A stretch of DNA of 42,720 bases from Clostridiaceae bacterium (GTDB taxonomy: Bacteria > Bacillota > Clostridia > Saccharofermentanales > DTU023). A program made the position numbers and the translations under genes. The stretch is taken from the NCBI GenBank assembly GCA_012518795.1, contig JAAYRL010000014.1:1-42720 (forward strand), written 5' to 3'. Under the pieces are notes generated by a model. It made no database searches and was not told the DNA's origin. It saw only the letters and a list, made by a program, of their open reading frames with translations. Below, in pieces: positions 17,291-24,318 of the stretch. Position 1 is the stretch's first letter. Every line of letters begins with the position of its first letter.

Positions 17291-17319
17291 ATTCTAAGCC
17301 TATAATTCTCATCTGTCAA
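17291..17319 (-). promoter_or_regulatory. Promoter of the T-box/trpXYZ operon
   Basis: On the minus strand TTGACA (17314-17319), a 17-bp spacer and TAGAAT (17291-17296) form a near-consensus housekeeping promoter. Transcription should start near 17283, in front of T-box stem I. The 92-bp repeat array begins only 12 bp upstream of the -35 box. Confidence 0.8.
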
Positions 17320-17331
17320 CAAAAATTTCAT

Positions 17332-17556
17332 GCACACTTTTCAAGCTTATCCTGGAAATCCTCTGTTTAAACTTAAATAGTGTGCGTGATCTATGATAAA
17401 TCCGGCTTTCTTGAGCTGTATATGCACACTTTCCAAGCTTATACGAGAATCTGACTGTCCAACCTTAAATAGTGTGCGTGCCCTTTGATAAAATCGACTT
17501 TTAAGGACCGGATATACACACTTTTCAAGCTTGTACGAGAATCTGACTGTCCAACC
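17332..17556 (-). repeat. 92-bp palindromic repeat array, part 1
   Basis: Units start at 17332, 17424 and 17516, exactly 92 bp apart. Each holds a ~54-bp part with inverted ends (GCACACTTTTCAAG ... CTTAAATAGTGTGC) and a ~38-bp link. The array is the reverse complement of the related arrays at 26191-26612 and 42571-42720. Its third unit is interrupted after base 17556 by the insertion sequence and resumes at 19161. Confidence 0.93.
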
Positions 17557-17557
17557 T

Positions 17558-17906
17558 GTTATGTTGTGACCCCTTGTCAAGGTTTATTTTTAAAAAATTT
17601 AATTTTAAAATTAATTTTCAAATCATGGTTAGAGCCTCGTTCAAACTGAGGCTGTCTTCAAGGGATCTAGCGCTATGTCTCCGGCTTTTGGCCAATCTGT
17701 TATACGCGGATTCGCTTTTACTTACCGCAGGTCAATGGTCCGCCACGAGTCTTGCTCTCTTAATACGCGAATTACCGTTATCGGTGTCAGCATGGTTGGT
17801 AACGCAAATGACTCAGACAAAGCGTAGGCTAGAACCCTTGGAAATAGCCTCATCGTAGCAGTTTATACCTGCAACGGGTACTTGTTTCTATAAGAGTTTA
17901 GCTTAC
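17558..17906 (-). ncRNA. Candidate bridge RNA (seekRNA) region of the IS
   Basis: These 350 bp downstream of the transposase gene hold no credible gene but several hairpins, for example AGCCTC/GAGGCT (17633-17653) and AGGCTA/TAGCCT (17826-17850). In IS1111-type elements the guide RNA that pairs with target and donor is encoded here, on the transposase strand. Two six-base matches to the occupied target are seen: CTATTT (17842-17847, same sense as the target's minus strand) and CCAACC (17795-17800, complementary to it). Six-base matches may be chance. Confidence 0.45.
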
Positions 17907-19055
17907 TCAAATCTTCTGACCTGTCACTCTAGTTTCAAAGCGTCCATTCATCATCCCCCAAACAAAACAAGCCAGCTCTCTTGCAACTGCTGTAATAGCT
18001 ACACAAGTTTTCTTACCTCGCCGTATCATACGAAAGTACTTTCTACTTAGACGTAGTACTGCCCGATCCGCATAGGCAATTACTTCCGGAGGATTGCCTC
18101 GTTGTCTGGCTTTCAGTGCCTTCGATTTCCGATCCGACCTGCCACGACAGATACTGTGAGCTGACTCGATCAATAAACGCCGTAGTTCCCGATTACCTGT
18201 TTTGGTAATACTGCCTCTGCGAATCGTATCTCCACTCGATGACTCTCTCGGTATCAGCCCCAGATAGCTGGCAAATTGTTCAGCTGTAGCAAAACGCGCA
18301 AAACTTCCTGTCTCTACTATCAAGGACATACTTGTCTGTGTCCGTATTCCCTTGAAGCAGCATAGGTGTGCAACCTTTTCACGATAACGTTCTTCTTGGG
18401 ATATTTCTTCAATGCGCAAATCACACTGCTCAATTAAATCTTGCAGCATGTGGTAGGTCAATAGGTAACGATCCAAGACCTCTCGGTAGCCCGGGCGGAG
18501 ATCGTATGTTTCCAACCAACGCAGATGAACTTGTGTCCACTTGGTCTTATCGTAATGCATCGCGTGACGCAAGCAAAAAGCACCTATTTGTTGTTTCAAT
18601 CTTTTTAGACCTTGTTTATGGTCATTTCGCATACGGATGAACTCTCGGACCTCTTCGTCTTGTACTGAGGGAATATAGACTGCGCGGTAGTTTCCGTAGG
18701 CAAGACTTTTCGCTATGTGTTCAGCATCGCGCATATCATTTTTAAGGACATGACGTGGACGAAGGAAAAGAGTTGCCGGGGCCATAACCACACATTCGAA
18801 TCCTGCTTCTATCATTTGATAGTAAAGTGAATAACCAAGACAACCGGCTTCGTAACCACAGACAAAACGTGGAATGATACCCTTGCTTAGTAAACCGGAG
18901 GCTATCTTCTTGAGATAGCTCTTCACATTATCGATCTTTGCCTCCATACGCAAATGACCGAATACCTTGTCTTCTCCTTCGAGATTTTGCTCTACACAGC
19001 AAAGTGTATAACTTTCCCTATGGACATCCATGCCAACATAAATTATTCTATTCAT
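17907..19055 (-). CDS. IS110-family transposase (DEDD recombinase)
   Basis: From the ATG at 19055 (GGGAGGT 7 bases upstream) the protein has 382 residues. The N-terminal RuvC-like domain starts IIYVGMDVHRESY, with the first catalytic Asp in this motif, and continues through KNDMRDAEHIAKSLAYGNYR, which holds the further acidic residues. The C-terminal Tnp domain contains GIRTQTSMSLIVETGSFARF and LGLIPRESSSGDTIRRGSIT with the conserved serine region. Both halves are complete, so the element may be active. Base composition is distinctly more GC-rich than the neighbours, which fits recent arrival. The enzyme works with a guide RNA from the element's non-coding end. Confidence 0.95.
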   Translation of the reverse strand: MNRIIYVGMDVHRESYTLCCVEQNLEGEDKVFGHLRMEAKIDNVKSYLKKIASGLLSKGIIPRFVCGYEAGCLGYSLYYQMIEAGFECVVMAPATLFLRPRHVLKNDMRDAEHIAKSLAYGNYRAVYIPSVQDEEVREFIRMRNDHKQGLKRLKQQIGAFCLRHAMHYDKTKWTQVHLRWLETYDLRPGYREVLDRYLLTYHMLQDLIEQCDLRIEEISQEERYREKVAHLCCFKGIRTQTSMSLIVETGSFARFATAEQFASYLGLIPRESSSGDTIRRGSITKTGNRELRRLLIESAHSICRGRSDRKSKALKARQRGNPPEVIAYADRAVLRLSRKYFRMIRRGKKTCVAITAVARELACFVWGMMNGRFETRVTGQKI

Positions 19056-19160
19056 TGAAGTGACCTCCCTTTGTATGCGGTAATCCCCGCGTTTTTCTTT
19101 AGCCTTCAGGCTACGGGTAAATCCACGGTTTTGCAAATTGCGGGGTCACTTCATATTGTC

Positions 19161-19270
19161 TTAAATAGTGTGCGTGCCCTTTGATAAAATCGACTTTTAA
19201 GGACCGGATATACACACTTTTCAAGCTTGTACATGAAAATCCAATGTTCAACCTTAAATAATGTGCAATG
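19161..19270 (-). repeat. 92-bp palindromic repeat array, part 2 (after the IS)
   Basis: This is the continuation of the unit cut at 17556: it resumes with TTAAATAGTGTGCGTG and contains one more unit starting at 19212. The latter decays after about 19270. A 12-bp repeat (CCTCTTGATAAA, ~2.5 copies) follows near 19302-19332, and nothing else is visible up to the next gene. Confidence 0.88.
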
Positions 19271-19368
19271 ATTTTTTGTGCGATGGTTTTTGTAATTAAA
19301 TCTCTTGATAAACCTCTTGATAAACCTCTTGAGCAAAATTGAAAAGCCTGAATTATTTAAAGCATTAA

Positions 19369-20160
19369 TTAGCCGAGCATACTGTCGCTGAAACCGCTAC
19401 CGCCGGAAAGTTCTTGGAATAATCGCAATAAATCTTCTACTTTGAGTTTTTGTTTTTCGGGACCTCTGACGTCATAAATAATATTGCCTTTGTCCATCAT
19501 AATTAAGCGATTGCCATGATCAATTGCAGCTTGCATATTATGAGTTACCATTAAAGCTGTGAGTTTTTGCTCTCTGATAATTTGATCGGTCAAATTTAAA
19601 ACAATTTCTGCAGTATTCGGATCCAAAGCAGCTGTATGTTCATCCAGTAAGAGCAATTTCGGTGCATTAAGAGTTGCCATGAGCAGAGTCACCGCCTGCC
19701 TTTGTCCACCGGATAATAAACCGATTTTGTCATTTAAGCGATCTTCTAAGCCAAGCCCCAAGGTCGCAAGACGTTTGCGATAAAGTTCACGTTCTTCTTC
19801 TGAAATTCCCCAGCTTAATCCACGACGTTTACCTCGTCGAAAGGCCAAAGCAAGATTTTCCGCTAATTGCATATTAGCAGCTGTGCCCATTAAGGGATCT
19901 TGAAAAACCCGACCGAAATCCTTAGCTCTTTTATGCTCCGGCATATCTTGAATTTCATTACCGGCTAATATTATTTTTCCGCCGTCTGCAGGATACACAC
20001 CGCAAATCAAATTAAGCATTGTTGATTTTCCTGCACCATTACCCCCGATAACAGTTATAAAATCACCTGCACTGATTTGTAAATTAAGACGATCAATTAC
20101 CTTTTTTTCGTTAACTGTACCGGGATCAAAAGTTTTCGTTAAATTTTCAATTTGAAGCAT
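19369..20160 (-). CDS. ABC transporter ATPase, TrpZ-type (copy 2)
   Basis: The 263-residue protein has Walker A GGNGAGKS (~39-46), signature LLSGGQRQ and Walker B LLLLDEHTAALD. It is closely similar over its whole length to the ATPase at 13627-14406, including the opening FDPGTVNEKKVIDRL against YNPGTVNENTIFQDF there. It is the last gene of the second importer operon and powers its transport. A strong AAGGAG site supports the ATG at 20160. No T-box precedes this operon, so its ligand and control may differ from copy 1. Confidence 0.88.
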   Translation of the reverse strand: MLQIENLTKTFDPGTVNEKKVIDRLNLQISAGDFITVIGGNGAGKSTMLNLICGVYPADGGKIILAGNEIQDMPEHKRAKDFGRVFQDPLMGTAANMQLAENLALAFRRGKRRGLSWGISEEERELYRKRLATLGLGLEDRLNDKIGLLSGGQRQAVTLLMATLNAPKLLLLDEHTAALDPNTAEIVLNLTDQIIREQKLTALMVTHNMQAAIDHGNRLIMMDKGNIIYDVRGPEKQKLKVEDLLRLFQELSGGSGFSDSMLG

Positions 20161-20213
20161 CTTGACTCTCCTTTACAGTTATCAAATCGTACTTTTTAAA
20201 CAATTCACAATTT

Positions 20214-21149
20214 TTAAGCATCGCGGGTCTCCCTAGCCGCCAATTCTCTGGCTTTTTTTGCATTATGCTTACTTACTGCATTAGGTAAAAACAAAGCTAA
20301 AGCTACAATTATCGCTGTAAGCAATTTGAGATCGTTTGTACTGAGACCCAGTTGTAAGACCAAGGCCACAATTATTCTGTAAATTATCGAACCGATTACC
20401 ACAGCAACCATTTTCGAACCAAAAGCTATAACCCGGCGCAGTATAACTTCACCAATTACAATCGAAGCAAGTCCGATTACGATTGCACCTGCACCCATCC
20501 CCACATCAGCTGCACCTTGATACATACCGACCAAACTTCCTGCCAAAGCAATACAGGAATTAGCAATAATTAAAGCAATAAATTTCGTATTTTCCGTGTT
20601 TTGACCTAAAGCTCTAACCATTGCTTCATTGTTACCGGTTGCACGGATAATTGAACCGATTTCCGTACCGAAAAACCAATATAAAACAACAATTACAATT
20701 GTGACAAAAATCAAACCGATGATAATCGCTACACGGTCACTACTTAATTTCAAGCCGATTTCCGCCAATAAATTTTGTAATTGTTTGAAAATCGTATCAT
20801 ATTGTAAAAGCTGCTGATTTGCACGACCTAAAATCCTTAAATTAATTGAATATAAAGAAATTTGAGTAAGAATTCCCGCCAGAACTTCCGGGATTTCTAA
20901 TTTATTATGAAGAAAACCGGTTATTGCACCGGCAATACCACCTGCCAACAGAGACACCAATAATGCCAATATCGGCGGAATCCCGTTGACAATACAGATT
21001 GCTGTTACACAAGCTCCGGTTGTGAACGAACCGTCAACAGTCATATCAGTAAAATTTAACAGTCTGAAAGTTAAATATGAACCCAAGGCCAAGACCGACC
21101 AAAGCAAACCTTGAGCTATAGCTCCTTCTACCGCCAATAAAAATTGCAT
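20214..21149 (-). CDS. ABC transporter permease, TrpY-type (copy 2)
   Basis: The 311-residue integral membrane protein has about eight to nine helices and the family motif NFTDMTVDGSFTTGACVTAI near the N-terminus. It ends in a hydrophilic Lys/Arg/Glu tail longer than that of copy 1. An AAGGA site precedes the ATG at 21149, and the ATPase gene follows after 53 bp. It forms the channel for the second binding lipoprotein. The family is related to branched-chain amino-acid permeases; the ligand cannot be read from the sequence. Confidence 0.88.
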   Translation of the reverse strand: MQFLLAVEGAIAQGLLWSVLALGSYLTFRLLNFTDMTVDGSFTTGACVTAICIVNGIPPILALLVSLLAGGIAGAITGFLHNKLEIPEVLAGILTQISLYSINLRILGRANQQLLQYDTIFKQLQNLLAEIGLKLSSDRVAIIIGLIFVTIVIVVLYWFFGTEIGSIIRATGNNEAMVRALGQNTENTKFIALIIANSCIALAGSLVGMYQGAADVGMGAGAIVIGLASIVIGEVILRRVIAFGSKMVAVVIGSIIYRIIVALVLQLGLSTNDLKLLTAIIVALALFLPNAVSKHNAKKARELAARETRDA

Positions 21150-21203
21150 ACGTTTTCCTTTTGTTTAATCTAAACTATAATTCCTGAATTCCTATTAACA
21201 GGG

Positions 21204-21425
21204 TCTGCTCAGAATCTTGAGCTGTGCAAATTTTAATTTACAGACCTATGATTTTTGAGCAATTTCCCGGTTCAAAAGCCAATTTCTGCTCAGAATCTTG
21301 GGCTGTGCAAATTTTAATTTGCAGACCTGCAATTTTTGAGCAATTTCCCGGTTCAAAAGCCAATTTCTGCTCAGAATCTTGGGCTGTGCAAATTTTGATT
21401 TACAGACCTATGATTTTTGAGCAAA
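21204..21425. repeat. 81-bp tandem repeat, about 2.7 copies
   Basis: Units start at 21204, 21285 and 21366. Each contains inverted arms TGAGCA ... TGCTCA about 28 bases apart, so each unit boundary could fold. The length is a multiple of three, which leaves an open frame through the array, but I see no sign of a gene. It lies between the binding-protein and permease genes of the second importer operon. Confidence 0.9.
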
Positions 21426-21446
21426 CCCCGTCAGATTTATATTCAA

Positions 21447-22541
21447 TTATTCTGCCTGTTTCCAGCTATTCTTTTCCAGCATGTCTGCCGGAATAGTCAC
21501 ACCGAGTTCTTCTGCTAATTCAGGGTTAACTGCGAATGAATATTCCTTTTGATATTGAACTGCCATTTCAGAAGGCACCGATTTTCCATCCAAAATATCT
21601 GCTGCCATTTCTCCGGCTTGTCTTCCCAATTCATAATAATCTACACCTAAAGTCAGCAAACCGCCGCCTTCAAGCATTGCAACTTCACCGCAAACAACAG
21701 GTATTCCTGCAGGATTCGTGATATTGGTAACTGCTGTCATATTATTGGAAATCAAATTGTCGGTCGGTGTATACATTACATCAATTTTGCCAACTGCACT
21801 TTGGGTTACCGGTGAAATTTCATCAGTTTTGGAAACGGTAAGTTCAACATATTCCAGACCTAAATCGTTCAAAGCATCTTCCGCCATCTTGGCTTGGATC
21901 AGCGAATTATCTTCTGACGAATTAAAGATAACGCCGACTCTGGTTGCTTCCGGCATCAACTCTTTAATCAATTCCATCTGTTCTTTGACCGGAGTCAAAT
22001 CCGAAGTGCCGGTAACATTAGTTTCAGGCATATCATTGGACTTAACCAAACCGGATTGTGCCGGATCAGTAACCGCAGTAATAACGATCGGAATATCCGA
22101 TGTTTGATTAGCTGCTGCTTGAGCCGCTTGAGTTGCAACGGCAAAAATCAAATCAGGACTTGCATTAACCAGTTTTTGAGCGATCGTCGTGGCATTGCTC
22201 GGATCACCTTGTGCATTATTATAATCAAGACTTAAATTTTCTCCCTCGACATAACCGCACTCGGCTAATCCGTCAATAAAGCCCTCATATCCTTTATCCA
22301 AGGCTTCATGCGGAGCAAGTTGGATAATTCCGATTGAAACATCTTTTTTAGTTTCCGTATCCTTTTCATCTACAGCTTTTTCATCAGCTGACACTTTTTC
22401 CGTATCAGTCTTTTCTTCAACTATGTCTGCATCTTTTCCTTTAGCATCGGAATCCTTTTTGCCGCTATTTCCACATGCAACCAGCATTACCATTGCTAAA
22501 ATGAAAGCTATAATAATTGTTGATTTTTTCATTCTTTTCAT
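21447..22541 (-). CDS. ABC substrate-binding lipoprotein, TrpX-type (copy 2)
   Basis: The 364-residue protein starts at 22541 behind GGAGGG. The signal peptide ends in lipobox VMLVAC, followed by a Lys/Asp/Glu-rich spacer to about residue 68. The PF04392-type binding domain begins VSIGIIQLAPHEALDKGYEG and includes VITAVTDPAQSGLV and NVTGTSDLTPVKEQME, matching copy 1 motif by motif. It is the first gene of the second importer operon. The upstream region holds a 27-bp tandem repeat in place of a T-box. The ligand is unknown; an amino acid is likely by family. Confidence 0.88.
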   Translation of the reverse strand: MKRMKKSTIIIAFILAMVMLVACGNSGKKDSDAKGKDADIVEEKTDTEKVSADEKAVDEKDTETKKDVSIGIIQLAPHEALDKGYEGFIDGLAECGYVEGENLSLDYNNAQGDPSNATTIAQKLVNASPDLIFAVATQAAQAAANQTSDIPIVITAVTDPAQSGLVKSNDMPETNVTGTSDLTPVKEQMELIKELMPEATRVGVIFNSSEDNSLIQAKMAEDALNDLGLEYVELTVSKTDEISPVTQSAVGKIDVMYTPTDNLISNNMTAVTNITNPAGIPVVCGEVAMLEGGGLLTLGVDYYELGRQAGEMAADILDGKSVPSEMAVQYQKEYSFAVNPELAEELGVTIPADMLEKNSWKQAE

Positions 22542-22572
22542 ATTATCCCTCCAAGATAATAAATTTGATCTG

Positions 22573-22761
22573 TTGATTCATATTAATAAATTCATTTGGT
22601 TGATCCATATTAATTATTTCATTTGATTGGTCCATATTAATAAATTCGTTTGATTGATCCATATTAATAAATTCGTTTGGTTGATCCATATTAATAAATT
22701 CATTTGGTTGATCCATATTAATAAATTCATTTGGTTGATCCATATTAATTATTTCATTTTA
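22573..22761. repeat. 27-bp tandem repeat, seven copies
   Basis: Units start every 27 bp from 22573 to 22735 and end at 22761. The consensus reads TTGATCCATATTAATAAATT plus seven more bases; copies differ at only a few positions. On the minus strand one frame reads as a repeated MDQPNEFIN nonapeptide and stops in front of the ribosome-binding site of the binding-protein gene at 22541. The array thus forms the leader of the second importer operon. It could be a binding-site array, a leader peptide, or inert. Confidence 0.93.
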
Positions 22762-22763
22762 TC

Positions 22764-22793
22764 ATTTGACAAAAAGGATTCTTTTTGTCAAAT
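22764..22793. promoter_or_regulatory. 30-bp palindrome (TTTGACAAAAAG arms)
   Basis: Arms of 13 bp, ATTTGACAAAAAG and CTTTTTGTCAAAT, surround GATT. It lies between the murT stop and the 27-bp repeats. No T run follows on the minus strand, so an operator for the importer operon is as likely as a murT terminator. Three degenerate 24-25 bp repeats (CAAATTTCGTTT..CGTCT) fill 22788-22862. Confidence 0.55.
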
Positions 22794-22864
22794 TTCGTTT
22801 TCCGGTCTTACTTCAAATATTATCTGCCGTCTCAATTCAAATTTCGTTTGCCTGTCTCACGGTC

Positions 22865-24202
22865 TCACTTATTTGCTTTAATAATACTCGTTCTGACCGG
22901 TTCCAACATCGTAAAGTTAACTAAAAAATATCCGGGCAGATTGCTTTGTTGCATTTCGCAAATTGCATGAGCAAGCTGATCCTGTTCCGGAACCAGATGA
23001 ATTTTATTTTCAGATATTCCGGTTTTTTTCAGCAGTTTATAAACATGTTTTTGCAGAGAGCCTGTTAAATAAATTGCTGCAAGATTATCTGATTGCAACA
23101 ATTCAAAATCAGCTTGTTTCAACCAGCTTGAATCCTGTCCATCGGCAAATGTGTTATTAAATCCTAACAACAAATTGATCTGCTTATTATTATCTATTAC
23201 TGAATTTAATTGATGTTCAAGATAAATTAGAGATTGATTAATGCCTGCCGGGTTTTTAACTAAATTTAGCCATGCTTGATGTTGATTAAAATCTAAATAC
23301 TCAAATCTGCCTGCAGTTTCTCTTTGTTCAGACAACACTTGAGCAATTAGATCAGCGGACAGATTCGCTTCTCGTGCATAAGTTATCACTGCCAACATAT
23401 TATATACCAAATACAATTGCGGATATGCCATGCGATAAATCTGTTTTTCCACTATAAATTCTTGCTCAGGTAAATCAATGTCCTCTGCAATATAATCCAA
23501 GCTCGGGGATTTAAAACCGCATTCACAATTAAATTTCCCTAAACTGTCATAGTATCTTCGCTCATAATTTAATTCAGCATTACAATAAGGACATTTTTCC
23601 GGTTGGAATTTAATTTTAGAATTGTCGTCCGAATAGTCAGCTGCTAAACCATAGTAAACAACTTTTTCCGGATCAATTTGCCGGGCAAGCCAAACTAGAA
23701 CCGGATCATCACCGTTGATATAAAGGGTAAGTCCTCGCGGTAATTTTTCACCCAATTTTTTCGCCAATTGCCATTTATCTCCGAAACGATCAATTTGATC
23801 GGTAAAAAGATTGGTCAATAATAAATGTTGCGGATTCAATTCCGGAAACACATTGAGCATGGTCATCTCATCAATTTCGATAATTAAGATATCAGATTTC
23901 ACTCTCAAATTACTATCTGAATTTTCCAGTAACGAAGTAACAATTCCCTGTTTTAGATTTGCACCGGCAGCATTGTTGCAAACTGATTGACCCGCCTTAC
24001 GAAAAACATTCGCCAAATCATTTGCCGTAGAAGTTTTACCGTTTGTTCCACTGATAAAAACGCGATGTTCCGGAATTTCAAACTCATTTAAAATATCCGG
24101 CTTCAGACTCAAAGCAAGCTTACCTGGAAAGCTGGTTCCGCCACCTTTAATCTTTTGCAATTTGCCAATTAATGAAGTTATATAATAAACAATTTTTGTC
24201 AT
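22865..24202 (-). CDS. murT: MurT, lipid II isoglutaminyl synthase subunit
   Basis: The 445-residue protein is a Mur-ligase relative: P-loop GTNGKTST at 52-59, a central ATPase domain, and a four-cysteine zinc ribbon inserted at Cys204, Cys207, Cys226 and Cys228, as in MurT of Gram-positive cocci. The C-terminal DUF1727 domain contains WLNLVKNPAGINQSL, the family's conserved segment. With the glutamine amidotransferase GatD, MurT amidates the D-glutamate of lipid II in the cytoplasm, which is needed for efficient cross-linking. GatD is normally encoded next to it; no gatD lies on either side here. The ATG at 24202 follows GGAG by 6 bases. Confidence 0.9.
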   Translation of the reverse strand: MTKIVYYITSLIGKLQKIKGGGTSFPGKLALSLKPDILNEFEIPEHRVFISGTNGKTSTANDLANVFRKAGQSVCNNAAGANLKQGIVTSLLENSDSNLRVKSDILIIEIDEMTMLNVFPELNPQHLLLTNLFTDQIDRFGDKWQLAKKLGEKLPRGLTLYINGDDPVLVWLARQIDPEKVVYYGLAADYSDDNSKIKFQPEKCPYCNAELNYERRYYDSLGKFNCECGFKSPSLDYIAEDIDLPEQEFIVEKQIYRMAYPQLYLVYNMLAVITYAREANLSADLIAQVLSEQRETAGRFEYLDFNQHQAWLNLVKNPAGINQSLIYLEHQLNSVIDNNKQINLLLGFNNTFADGQDSSWLKQADFELLQSDNLAAIYLTGSLQKHVYKLLKKTGISENKIHLVPEQDQLAHAICEMQQSNLPGYFLVNFTMLEPVRTSIIKANK

Positions 24203-24318
24203 TAATATCTCCGCTTTTTGTTAGACTGATCACTCTAACTAGTTTATACTATTTTGGATAATAGACAACGTTATTCAAATACAAAATTTTTATTCTATAC
24301 AGGAGTATTTTTTACAAT

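Larger units (their letters stand above)
17557..19160 (-). mobile_element. IS110-family insertion sequence (IS1111 kind), 1604 bp
   Basis: The borders come from the 92-bp repeat it interrupts: the unit is intact up to 17556 and continues in register from 19161, so exactly 1604 bp were added without a target duplication beyond a shared CT (17556-17557 and 19160-19161). Inverted repeats lie slightly inside the ends: TATGTTGTGACCCC at 17560-17573 and its 12/14 partner at 19142-19155. Subterminal inverted repeats, a DEDD transposase and ~350 bp of non-coding DNA downstream of the gene are marks of the IS1111 group. Confidence 0.92.

Noticed and set aside
17574-17858. 94-codon plus-strand frame in the IS 3' region
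   Set aside because: It lies on the strand opposite to the transposase, has no ribosome site, and covers the region expected to encode the guide RNA.
21224-21496. 90-codon plus-strand frame through the 81-bp repeat
   Set aside because: It arises from a repeat length divisible by three, and it runs into the opposite binding-protein gene; no ribosome site.
22543-22743. Small gene for a MDQPNEFIN repeat protein
   Set aside because: Kept only as a repeat: no ribosome site at its start, perfect DNA-level repetition and no non-repetitive domain, though a leader peptide cannot be excluded.
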